Origin: Deltaproteobacteria bacterium
GTDB lineage: Bacteria > Desulfobacterota > UBA8473
Assembly (NCBI GenBank): GCA_030621455.1
Contig: JAUXHQ010000019.1
Coordinates: 1 to 12,666 of the forward strand
Reading direction: 5' to 3'
DNA: 12,666 nt
In this document: positions 1 to 5,755 of the stretch, piece by piece
How the letters are laid out: each line of letters opens with the position of its first letter
Position numbering within the stretch: the stretch's first letter is position 1
Notes under the pieces: generated by a model
What the model was told of the DNA's origin: nothing
Seen by the model: only the letters and a program-made list of their open reading frames with translations
The model's database searches: none
Translations under genes and position numbers: made by a program

Positions 1-315
1 TTAGCGTTGCAGTCTGATCTCCATAAAGTCCTGTATGAACGGCTTCTTGATATCACGACACGCGTTGAACGCGCCCTCGTCACAGGCGAGGACCCGGCAG
101 CGCTGGAAAAACTCGCAGCGGAGCAGGGAAAGGCGTTCACATATCTACAAGAGACAGATCTGAGCCGGAACCCCGAACTTCTCGACCTGGCAAGGGAAAC
201 GAGTGATCGGGTCCGCAGGCTTATTGGGGAGCTGGAAAGACGGCGGTCCGTCACACGGAGGCAAATGGCGGCGGTCGCCAACAGGGGAAGACTGGCTCGT
301 GCGTATAAAAGGTAA
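1..315 (+). CDS. FliT/FlgN-like flagellar export chaperone, 5' end at or beyond the window edge
   Basis: The frame is open from the first base and ends at TAA 313-315. A TTG at position 7 is a possible start, giving 102 residues, but no ribosome-binding site is visible, so the true start is probably upstream of the window. The protein is almost entirely helical and charged, with a Leu-rich N-terminal helix (LYERLLDITTRVERAL) and an Arg-rich C-terminal part ending in GRLARAYKR. This size, helical character and C-terminal A-Y ending are typical of FliT/FlgN-type chaperones, which hold filament-cap or hook-junction proteins in the cytoplasm for type III export. The family call is an inference from these features and from the FlaG gene 109 bp downstream. 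Sequence similarity alone would be weak. Confidence 0.55.
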   Translation, partial: LALQSDLHKVLYERLLDITTRVERALVTGEDPAALEKLAAEQGKAFTYLQETDLSRNPELLDLARETSDRVRRLIGELERRRSVTRRQMAAVANRGRLARAYKR

Positions 316-336
316 AAGGTGTAAGGTGTAAGGTGT
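308..336 (+). repeat. Short tandem heptamer repeat (AAGGTGT)n
   Basis: Three exact tandem copies of AAGGTGT lie at 316-322, 323-329 and 330-336. They are preceded by a degenerate copy that overlaps the stop codon of the upstream gene. The array sits in the leader between the FliT-like gene and flaG. A 7-bp unit outside coding sequence cannot shift a frame, but copy-number change would alter spacing. No promoter boxes are evident around it. Confidence 0.8.
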
Positions 337-424
337 ACGTATTGTATTTGTTGCTACCTTCGTATTTATTTTGATGAGGGTATTTGGGCAAGGAGCATAC
401 ATATTTGCAAAGCGAGGTGATACC

Positions 425-796
425 ATGCTGGAAGCGATAAACAAAGCGGCAAACGCCGGGAGTGACCAGGCAAATCTTGTCGGTCCCAGACTTTCAAAAT
501 CCCGTGAGCCGGCAAGTAGTAGTTTGCAAGCGCAGCAGGAGATAGAGGTAAAGGAGACATCACGAAAGGCGACTGATGTTTCTCAGGCCATGTTGGATGC
601 TCTTGAGAGGGAAATGGGCAGTATGCATCAAGTGGGGCTTCGGTTTTCAAAGCATGAAAAGACCGGCCGGACGGTGATACGGGTTATAGATAAAGATACC
701 AAAGAGTTGATCAGGGAGATCCCCCCTGAGAAAGTCCTGGATCTTGCAGCCAGATTGAGTGACATGATAGGGATTCTTTTTAATGGAATGGCCTAA
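425..796 (+). CDS. flaG: Flagellar protein FlaG
   Basis: This 123-residue protein has a variable, polar N-terminal half and a conserved C-terminal FlaG domain at about residues 60-123. The domain shows the family pattern: a helix ending in VGLRFSKHEKTG, then TVIRVIDKDTKELIREIPPEKVLDLAARLSD, and a hydrophobic end (MIGILFNGMA). FlaG proteins are small and associated with the flagellar filament; in several bacteria their loss changes filament length or motility. I start the gene at ATG 425, because GAGGTGA at 414-420 is well placed and the residues upstream to TTG 371 do not look conserved. It lies between a FliT-like gene and another small flagellum-associated gene, in keeping with a late flagellar cluster. 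The family assignment is strong; the detailed role here is inferred. Confidence 0.88.
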   Translation: MLEAINKAANAGSDQANLVGPRLSKSREPASSSLQAQQEIEVKETSRKATDVSQAMLDALEREMGSMHQVGLRFSKHEKTGRTVIRVIDKDTKELIREIPPEKVLDLAARLSDMIGILFNGMA

Positions 797-846
797 TCAG
801 ACCCTGGAGGGAAACATAATAGGGCAATATCTTTGCACAGCATAAT

Positions 847-887
847 TTTCCCAGGTTAAGGCAGGGATTTTTCTTTAACCTGGGAAA
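847..887 (+). promoter_or_regulatory. Perfect 13-bp hairpin abutting the ribosome-binding site of the next gene
   Basis: The arms TTTCCCAGGTTAA (847-859) and TTAACCTGGGAAA (875-887) are perfect reverse complements around a 15-nt loop. The 3' arm runs directly into GGGTGG (888-893), the best Shine-Dalgarno-like sequence for the small gene starting at 902. No T-run follows on either strand, so it does not look like an ordinary rho-independent terminator. It could limit ribosome access to the downstream gene, stabilise the flaG mRNA 3' end or mark a processing site. These roles are inferred; the hairpin itself is seen directly. Confidence 0.65.
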
Positions 888-901
888 GGGTGGTAATGGT
901 A

Positions 902-1168
902 ATGAATATTTCGAGTTATCAGGTCCAAAACATCCTACGTTTTTACACCAAACAGGCAAGACTCGAAGGACTCAACACCCCGGAGAAGAAAGATCATACT
1001 CAATCAGATATCGATAAGGTAAGTGTTTCAGAGGAAGCAAAGAAGAAACAGATACTCAAAGAGGTTACTTCTCAAGTAGTTGAACAGGTGATGGCAGAAG
1101 CTTCTAAAACGGAATCGAGGGTCACGACAAAGGCATCTGAGATGGAAGAGATGGAAGGTGCTCGGTAG
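902..1168 (+). CDS. Small flagellar-cluster protein (possible FlgM-associated family)
   Basis: The predicted product has 88 residues, begins MNISSYQVQNILRFYTKQ, and has a conserved-looking core DKVSVSEEAKKKQILKEV followed by a helical, Glu/Lys-rich tail. The pattern (an ISSYQVQNxLRxY start, then a VSVSEEAKKKQ segment) resembles a small family found next to flgM and other flagellar genes in deltaproteobacteria, which I recall as DVU0524-type FlgM-associated proteins. I could not verify that here. The SVSEEAK segment also recalls the start of FlgM anti-sigma factors, but the protein lacks a clear FlgM sigma-binding region. Start codons at GTG 890, ATG 896 and ATG 902 share one frame; ATG 902 leaves the best spacing from AGGGTGG and gives the family-like N-terminus. 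The function is unknown. Confidence 0.65.
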   Translation: MNISSYQVQNILRFYTKQARLEGLNTPEKKDHTQSDIDKVSVSEEAKKKQILKEVTSQVVEQVMAEASKTESRVTTKASEMEEMEGAR

Positions 1169-1228
1169 GATAAGCTTAACAATGTGGACAAAGAGCAGAT
1201 ATTTCCATATATTGAATTTCACTGCGTT

Positions 1229-1260
1229 ACCTGTCTGCGTTCGAACACGCATAGGTAGGT
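1229..1260. repeat. Imperfect palindrome (ACCTGTCTGCG ... CGCATAGGTAGGT)
   Basis: ACCTGTCTGCG at 1229-1239 is followed by a short TTCGAA-centred loop and then CGCATAGGTAGGT, which can fold back as an imperfect hairpin. The trailing TAGG units form a small direct repeat (GTAGGTAGGT). It resembles the short dispersed intergenic palindromes common in deltaproteobacterial genomes, but I see no second copy in this window. Confidence 0.4.
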
Positions 1261-1416
1261 AGGTCTGAATCCTCGACAACGAAAAAAATGTACGATTTAC
1301 TCAGAACCCTTCCTCTGCCCTTGTAAAATTTAACATCTGAAAACCGTAAGTTCTCGATAAGCCGGGGCAAATCAAACGAAAAAAGGTTACACTCAAACCA
1401 TATTTCACGATTATCC

Positions 1417-1490
1417 AATGGATTTCAGCCTTCGTTAGAATGACATGCACTAACCTCCAATCATCATTGCTCCGAAGGCGGGAATCCATT
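1417..1490. repeat. REP-like palindromic repeat, degraded copy
   Basis: AATGGATTTCAGCCTTCG at 1417-1434 pairs with CGAAGGCGGGAATCCATT at 1473-1490, matching 16 of 18 positions. The left part (TGGATTTCAGCC..., then GAATGACA) lines up with TGGATTCCCGC...GGGAATGACA of the better preserved element at 5308-5382, so the two belong to one family. The outer arms and the inner palindrome would give a branched hairpin. Such elements are dispersed and intergenic, and usually mobilised in trans by a REP-associated transposase that is not present here. Confidence 0.6.
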
Positions 1491-1540
1491 AGCTGTTACC
1501 CGGACTTATTGAGCAGCGCCATTTCTGATAGAAGGATCGG

Positions 1541-2263
1541 ATGAAAAAGAGGACATTAGAATCCAAGGATAAGATAAGGGTTTTGATTGTAGAGGATGAC
1601 AAGAGTTCGTTGGATGTATTGGAAGAATATTTGACGATTGAAGGGTTCCTTGTGCTGACGGCTTCGGATGGGATAGATGCCATCAATAAAATTGAGGAAG
1701 AGGATTTAGATATAGTTCTGACTGACTTGCAGATGCCCGGGGCTGATGGGATAGATGTACTAAAGGCGGCGAAAAAGGTAAACAGGGATTTACATGTCAT
1801 TATTGTTACCGGTTATGCATCTCTGGAAACGACTTTACAGGCGATAAAAGAGGGGGCGTACGATTACATCACCAAGCCTTTCAAATTGGAGGAAGTCGCC
1901 GTTGTACTCGGGAATGCATCTGAAAGGGTGAGGCTGGAAAGAGAGAAGGGGCGTCTGATCGAGGACCTGAGGAAGGCCTGCGCAGAGTTAGATACGTTAA
2001 GACAGTCGAAAGCGGACTTGGACATAAATGTGGATGAGATAAATAAAAGTATGGAAGAAGACCAGGCAAAAATCGCAAAGAACCTTAAAATGCTTCAAAT
2101 ATTGCCTGGAAATTCACTTCCTCTATACTACCTTCAGACGAAGGGGAGTGATAAAGACAGGATGTTTGAAAAATTGGAGAGGCTTGTCAAACTGCGACAG
2201 GATGGGGTTCTGACCGAAGAAGAATTCAGGCTTTGTAAAGAGAGACTTCTAACCCAAGTTTGA
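1541..2263 (+). CDS. Response-regulator receiver protein with coiled coil and C-terminal SHOCT domain
   Basis: The protein has 240 residues. Residues 12-130 form a CheY-like receiver: acidic pocket E18-D19-D20, phosphoacceptor D62 in LTDLQMPG, switch T90 and K112 in the ITKPF motif. All key residues are present, so it should be phosphorylated by a histidine kinase. Residues 130-205 are charged and helical, likely coiled coil. The last 33 residues (208-240) match the SHOCT pattern: a helix, then RQDGVLTEEEFRLCKERLL. SHOCT is a small C-terminal module thought to mediate oligomerisation. There is no DNA-binding or enzymatic output domain, so the protein probably signals by self-association or protein contact. 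ATG 1541 follows GAAGGA at 1531-1536. The gene ends 21 bp before the HD-GYP gene, so the two are likely co-transcribed and may share a pathway. Confidence 0.87.
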   Translation: MKKRTLESKDKIRVLIVEDDKSSLDVLEEYLTIEGFLVLTASDGIDAINKIEEEDLDIVLTDLQMPGADGIDVLKAAKKVNRDLHVIIVTGYASLETTLQAIKEGAYDYITKPFKLEEVAVVLGNASERVRLEREKGRLIEDLRKACAELDTLRQSKADLDINVDEINKSMEEDQAKIAKNLKMLQILPGNSLPLYYLQTKGSDKDRMFEKLERLVKLRQDGVLTEEEFRLCKERLLTQV

Positions 2264-2284
2264 TTGTTTATTGAGTGGGTATTA

Positions 2285-3853
2285 ATGAGGGCTATGGGGC
2301 TGGAGAAAAAATTCAAGATCTTAGTAGTGGATGATGAGGCTGTGGTGAGAGATTCACTGTCAGAGATCGTAGAGGAAGCAGGCTATCTCGTAGATGTTGC
2401 TGAAGATGGTGCTGAGGCCCTTAGTAAAGTGAAGGAGGGTAATTTTGACTCTGTGCTCACGGATATCTGGATGCCCGCTATGAATGGGATGGATCTTTTA
2501 AGAGAAATCAAGAAACATGACCGTACGCTACCCGTGGTGATAATCACAGGATGTCCTGATGTTAGAATCGCTGTTGAAGCCATAAAAGAGGGGTCTTCAG
2601 ACTTCATTACAAAACCGGTCAGGATAGAACAAGTCGAAGTGGTGGTGGAGAAGCTGGTGAAAGAGAGATGCCTCTTGCTTGACAACGCTGCACTTACCAG
2701 GAAAGTGGAACGGAAGAAGACCATTGAAGACCTGAATAAGAAGCTGAACAAGAAGCTTACGGAGGTTTCAGTGCTTTATTCCATTAGCGAGACTTTCTCT
2801 GAGACTTTAGAGGAAGGCGACCTCTTTGAGAAGACAGTGAGTATGGCCTGCGATATTACGGAAGCAGGGAAGTCTTCTTTGATGATCCTGGACAGGGAGT
2901 TGGACGAGTTGATTATTAAAGCTGCCAAGGGCATCGATGGCGACGTCACCAAAGGAGCCAGGATCCCTCTGGGAAGTGGAATAGCCGGGAAGGTGGCGCT
3001 TAGCGGCAGACATCTGTTGTTGGACGGCCTATCCGGCGCTCCGCATCCTGAAGGTGGTAGTATAGCATACAGCGCCGATTCATTTATCTCGGTTCCATTG
3101 AAGATAAAGAATGAGGTGTTTGGGGTCCTTAATGTGTCTGATAGGCCAAGCGGCGGCAGATTCACTGAAGATGACCTTTACCTGCTTCTTACCTTGGCCA
3201 AGAAGGCAGCCCTCAGCATAGAAAACAATATATTATATGAGAGCATATACAATAATCTCCTGAGCAGTCTCCGGGTAATGGTGAATGCTATTGAGGCAAG
3301 GGACAAATATACCAAGCGCCATTCCCAGAGAGTTACCGGACTGGCAATGGATATTGCCAGGGAACTGGAGTGTTCGGACGAAGAGATAGAGACAATTAGA
3401 CTTGGAGGTTTCTTGCATGATATCGGGAAGATTGGTATCCGGGATTCCATACTGTTAAAGCCCGGAAGATTGTCGAAAGAAGAGTTCGATGTCATCAAAA
3501 CACACCCGATTATAGGAGAGAATATTATCAAGCCGTTAGGGATTATACCGGTAGAAAGGTCCATAATCCGCTACCACCATGAAAGATGGGATGGAAAAGG
3601 ATATCCCGACGGTCTGTCCGGCAAAAGCATTCCGCTCCCCGCTCGTATTTTATCTGTGGCAGACGCCTTTGATGCCATGACTACGGATCGTCCCTACCGA
3701 ATGGCCATGTCAAAGAATGACGCTTTGGCCGAGATACAAGGATTAAGCGGTTGCCAATTCGATAGTGAAGTTGTGAAGAAATTCATGAAGGTCTTTGAAC
3801 AGAAATATGCATTTTTTACCGGTTTCGGAAGAAGTACTATCCCCTCTCTTTGA
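2285..3853 (+). CDS. Receiver-GAF-HD-GYP cyclic-di-GMP phosphodiesterase
   Basis: This is a 522-residue, three-domain cytoplasmic signalling protein with no membrane segment. The receiver (residues 10-125) has D16-D17, phosphoacceptor D60 (LTDIWMP), T88 and K110. A helical linker leads to a GAF-type sensor domain at about 158-314. The HD-GYP domain at about 325-505 keeps the metal and catalytic signature: H378-D379 in HDIGKIGI, then HPIIGE, then HHERWDGKGYPDGLSG with G439-Y440-P441. HD-GYP enzymes hydrolyse c-di-GMP to pGpG or GMP, so this protein should lower c-di-GMP in response to phosphorylation and to a GAF ligand or partner. The start could be TTG 2264, ATG 2285 or ATG 2294. I use 2285; GAGGG just before 2294 makes that a real alternative. 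It is co-oriented with the receiver-SHOCT gene. A PilZ receptor gene follows after an inserted repeat. Confidence 0.92.
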   Translation: MRAMGLEKKFKILVVDDEAVVRDSLSEIVEEAGYLVDVAEDGAEALSKVKEGNFDSVLTDIWMPAMNGMDLLREIKKHDRTLPVVIITGCPDVRIAVEAIKEGSSDFITKPVRIEQVEVVVEKLVKERCLLLDNAALTRKVERKKTIEDLNKKLNKKLTEVSVLYSISETFSETLEEGDLFEKTVSMACDITEAGKSSLMILDRELDELIIKAAKGIDGDVTKGARIPLGSGIAGKVALSGRHLLLDGLSGAPHPEGGSIAYSADSFISVPLKIKNEVFGVLNVSDRPSGGRFTEDDLYLLLTLAKKAALSIENNILYESIYNNLLSSLRVMVNAIEARDKYTKRHSQRVTGLAMDIARELECSDEEIETIRLGGFLHDIGKIGIRDSILLKPGRLSKEEFDVIKTHPIIGENIIKPLGIIPVERSIIRYHHERWDGKGYPDGLSGKSIPLPARILSVADAFDAMTTDRPYRMAMSKNDALAEIQGLSGCQFDSEVVKKFMKVFEQKYAFFTGFGRSTIPSL

Positions 3854-4293
3854 GCTTACCATATAGGCACCTTTCCCCCACCATCAAGACAAAGGATTAT
3901 TACTGTTGGCATGTTTTATGCTTTCAATAAGGTTTTGGGTGTTGTTCGGCTCTAAATTACCCAAATACTTTCGACCTGTGCAGTTACACAAACCTAGTGT
4001 CTTGAAGTGTCTCCTATGATTCAGTTAACTGGATTGCGTTAAGCGCCGTCTGTTTGTTTCGTTTACTTGTTATACGTAAGGAACTGGCCAACATCCAAAT
4101 ACATAAGAGACGTATCAACCCATTACACATACAACCGTATGCCAGATTGTAGTTCATAACAAGCAAACGAAATAAGTAGCCGGCAAGCGGTAAACCTGAC
4201 CAACTGCACAGGTCGAATACTTTCAGAAGGATGATACAATATTTTATGAGACAGGGGAAATTAAATTCCCTTTAGAAAGAAGGAGGTGTGGAG
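3854..4293. other. 440-bp intergenic region mostly filled by a miniature inverted-repeat element
   Basis: The first 110 bp after the HD-GYP stop show no hairpin-plus-T-run terminator. Positions 3964-4223 are the inserted element with its target duplication. The remaining 70 bp form the leader of the PilZ gene, with AAGGAGG at 4280-4286. A TACAAT at 4235-4240 could be a -10 box, but no matching -35 box is present. Confidence 0.6.
3964..4223. mobile_element. MITE-like non-autonomous element, copy 1 (complete), with target duplication
   Basis: The element spans 3972-4215 (244 bp). Its ends are exact 14-bp inverted repeats: CGACCTGTGCAGTT at 3972-3985 and AACTGCACAGGTCG at 4202-4215. It is flanked by the exact 8-bp direct repeat AATACTTT at 3964-3971 and 4216-4223, as expected of a target duplication (the match extends to 9 bp if one terminal base is shared). 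Inside, TTTCGTTTACTTGTTAT pairs with ATAACAAGCAAACGAAA, and CTGGC with GCCAG, so the whole element can fold into one long imperfect hairpin. It has no coding capacity. Closely related copies occur at 5397-5642 and 12112-12209. The transposase family is not identified. Confidence 0.88.
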
Positions 4294-5163
4294 ATGAACG
4301 TTTGTGACTATTTGGCTCCGGACCAGAGAGTAGAACTTGAGATCCTTGAAGAAGGCAAGAGTGAAAACATCAGAATCCCCTCGGTAATAAAGGATATAGA
4401 GGAAAGATCTATCATAGTGAAGATCCCTGACATGCCGAAACACGACATTAAGATTACTAACGGTAAAAAGGCTCAAATCTCGGGAGACAAGGGGACTGTG
4501 AACTTCACAATACCTGCTCGGGTAGTGGAAAGGGATGATTTCCCTTTGATAAAGCTAATTCCGGTGGATAAGACAATAGTAACTCAGAGGCGAGGTCTTG
4601 TGCGAATTGAAGACTGTTTACACTGCACTTATACGGTATTAACCAGGGACGATTACGAGGAGACACAAAAAGAGTTTCCGGATACGACCGTAAATGAGGG
4701 CGGCGTCCAGGCATTGCTATCGAAAATATGGTACCATGAAAGAGAAACTGCGGATAAAAATAGCGAAATGAGCATGGCTATAGTACAGCTTTTAGTTAAC
4801 ATTGACAGGAAGTTAAATATGATACTTGGTTCTTTTAATGCTCATGCCAGAGAAATAGGGGTCGGAAAAGATGCAATAATAGAGAATATAAGTGGCTCAG
4901 GAGCAAAACTCTCCGGTGAGGAAGAAGTAGGGATCGGAGAGATCTTGAGGCTGGAGATAGTTCTACCTACCTTCCCCATATCTCCCGTTACCATTTTAGG
5001 AGAGGTAATCAGGGTAAAGAGACCGGACAATGCTAGAGGGGGAAGGTTTGAAATAGTAGTCAAATTTACTGAAATTACTGAGGAAGACCGGGACTCCTTG
5101 ATACGCTATGTGTTTCAAAAACAGAGGGAGATGTTGAGGTCAGCCAGGGAGTCTAATGATTGA
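4294..5163 (+). CDS. YcgR-like PilZ domain protein with helical insert (c-di-GMP receptor)
   Basis: This 289-residue protein is predicted to be soluble. Residues 1-92 are beta-rich and resemble the N-terminal YcgR/PilZN barrel of flagellar-brake proteins. The c-di-GMP-binding motifs of PilZ follow: RRGLVR at 99-104 (the RxxxR motif) and NISGSG at 198-203 (the NxSxxG motif). Between them, where a typical PilZ domain has a few dozen residues, there are about 93, including a likely amphipathic helix at 138-180 with IVQLLVNIDRKLNMIL. Such a helix suggests oligomerisation through heptads. The C-terminus is a helix (EEDRDSLIRYVFQKQREML). ATG 4294 lies 7 nt after AAGGAGG (4280-4286); the GTG at 4288 is too close to it. 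The protein probably binds c-di-GMP and relays it to motility or surface machinery. The binding prediction is strong from the motifs; the target is unknown. Confidence 0.87.
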   Translation: MNVCDYLAPDQRVELEILEEGKSENIRIPSVIKDIEERSIIVKIPDMPKHDIKITNGKKAQISGDKGTVNFTIPARVVERDDFPLIKLIPVDKTIVTQRRGLVRIEDCLHCTYTVLTRDDYEETQKEFPDTTVNEGGVQALLSKIWYHERETADKNSEMSMAIVQLLVNIDRKLNMILGSFNAHAREIGVGKDAIIENISGSGAKLSGEEEVGIGEILRLEIVLPTFPISPVTILGEVIRVKRPDNARGGRFEIVVKFTEITEEDRDSLIRYVFQKQREMLRSARESND

Positions 5164-5307
5164 TTGAACCGGTTTGATAATATCCATCCCTTTCTTTTTT
5201 CAGTCCTCTGATATTATGCCTCGCCCGGCCTTAATTTGCGCTTTTTCACCGGCCCTGCCCCCCGATCGCTGCGTTGCGCAAGCTTGCAATAAGACCCGCT
5301 AACGTTA

Positions 5308-5382
5308 TCATTCCCACGAAGGTGGGAATCCAGTATTTCTGGCTACTTCGGCGCTTCTGGATTCCCGCTTCCGCGGGAATGA
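5308..5382. repeat. REP-like palindromic repeat element
   Basis: The arms at 5308-5333 (TCATTCCCACGAAGG...) and 5357-5382 (...GCGGGAATGA) are inverted and match at about 22 of 26 positions. Each arm is itself a small hairpin; ATTCCCGC-TTCC-GCGGGAAT at 5361-5380 is perfect. It is the better preserved relative of 1417-1490. It lies between the PilZ gene and MITE copy 2, in non-coding DNA. Confidence 0.75.
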
Positions 5383-5396
5383 CAAAATCGAGATGC

Positions 5397-5642
5397 GTCA
5401 TCTCTCAATTGACACGACACTAGTGTCTTGAATTGTCTCCGATGATTCAGTTAACAGGATTGCGTTAAGCGCCGGCTGCTTTTTTCGTTTGCTTGTTATA
5501 CGTAAGGACCTGGCCAACATCAAAATATACAAAGAGACGTATCAACCCATTACACATACAACCTTATGCCAGATTGTAGTTCATACCAAGCAAACGAAAT
5601 AAGTAGCCGGCAAGCGGTAAACCAGCTCAATTGCACAGGTCG
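5397..5642. mobile_element. MITE-like element, copy 2, left terminus degraded
   Basis: Positions 5421-5642 align along their whole length with 3995-4215 of copy 1, at about 91% identity by eye and in the same orientation. The right terminus keeps TGCACAGGTCG. At the left end only CAATTGA of the inner repeat survives; the outer nine or so bases do not match, and no duplication partner is found for the right flank AAAATATT (5643-5650). The left end was therefore probably lost, replaced or mutated after insertion. The internal arms that pair (TTTCGTTTGCTTG with CAAGCAAACGAAA) are preserved perfectly. Confidence 0.85.
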
Positions 5643-5649
5643 AAAATAT

Positions 5650-5677
5650 TTGACAAATCCCTCTATTTTGTGATAGC
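5650..5677 (+). promoter_or_regulatory. Possible sigma70-type promoter of the VOR operon
   Basis: A perfect TTGACA at 5650-5655 is followed, 16 bp later, by GATAGC (5672-5677), a poor -10 box. The -35 box begins just 8 bp outside the right end of MITE copy 2, overlapping its likely target sequence. The weak -10 keeps confidence low. Confidence 0.3.
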
Positions 5678-5755
5678 CTTCTTCACTTAATAAGTCTCAA
5701 AACTTCCGTGCCATTCAATGTGTAGGATATTTTAGGAGGTGGTGGTAAGCATATC

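Larger units (their letters stand above)
1169..1540. other. 372-bp intergenic region with two palindromic repeat elements
   Basis: No credible gene is present; the minus-strand open frames here have no homology-like features or ribosome-binding sites. The region separates the flagellar genes from the receiver-gene pair. It holds one imperfect palindrome at 1229-1260 and a second repeat at 1417-1490, listed separately. I see no convincing terminator for the flagellar genes and no clear promoter for the receiver operon. Confidence 0.6.
5164..5755. other. 592-bp intergenic region with REP-like element, MITE copy 2 and the VOR operon leader
   Basis: No gene is visible. After the PilZ stop there is a weak AT-rich inverted repeat (ATAATATC 5177-5184 with GATATTAT 5210-5217) but no terminator-like T-run after it. 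A REP-like element lies at 5308-5382 and the second MITE copy at about 5397-5642. The last 113 bp form the leader of the 2-oxoacid oxidoreductase operon, with a possible promoter at 5650-5677 and AGGAGGTGGT at 5734-5743. Confidence 0.6.

Noticed and set aside
316..336. CRISPR array
   Set aside because: The units are only 7 bp and directly tandem, with no spacers. No CRISPR-like repeat spacing occurs anywhere in the window.
371..424. TTG 371 as the flaG start
   Set aside because: GAGGTGA at 414-420 is placed for ATG 425, and the extra residues look like translated leader.
847..887. Rho-independent terminator after flaG
   Set aside because: The stem is strong but no T-run follows on either strand, and the 3' arm runs straight into a ribosome-binding sequence.
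1227..1489. Minus-strand open frames in the spacer upstream of the receiver gene
   Set aside because: They run through the palindromic repeats, lack ribosome-binding sites and give no recognisable protein.
2264..2284. TTG 2264 as the HD-GYP protein start
   Set aside because: It would touch the stop of the previous gene, and the seven added residues (MFIEWVL) are not family-like. ATG 2285 or 2294 is better.
3972..4215. Riboswitch or structured ncRNA upstream of the PilZ gene, for example a c-di-GMP riboswitch
   Set aside because: The sequence is an inverted-repeat mobile element with target duplication and further copies elsewhere. I did not find the conserved bases of the c-di-GMP-I aptamer.
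3972..5642. Composite transposon carrying the PilZ gene
   Set aside because: The flanking repeats encode no transposase, each appears to be an individual insertion (copy 1 has its own duplication on both sides), and the PilZ gene fits the neighbouring signalling genes.
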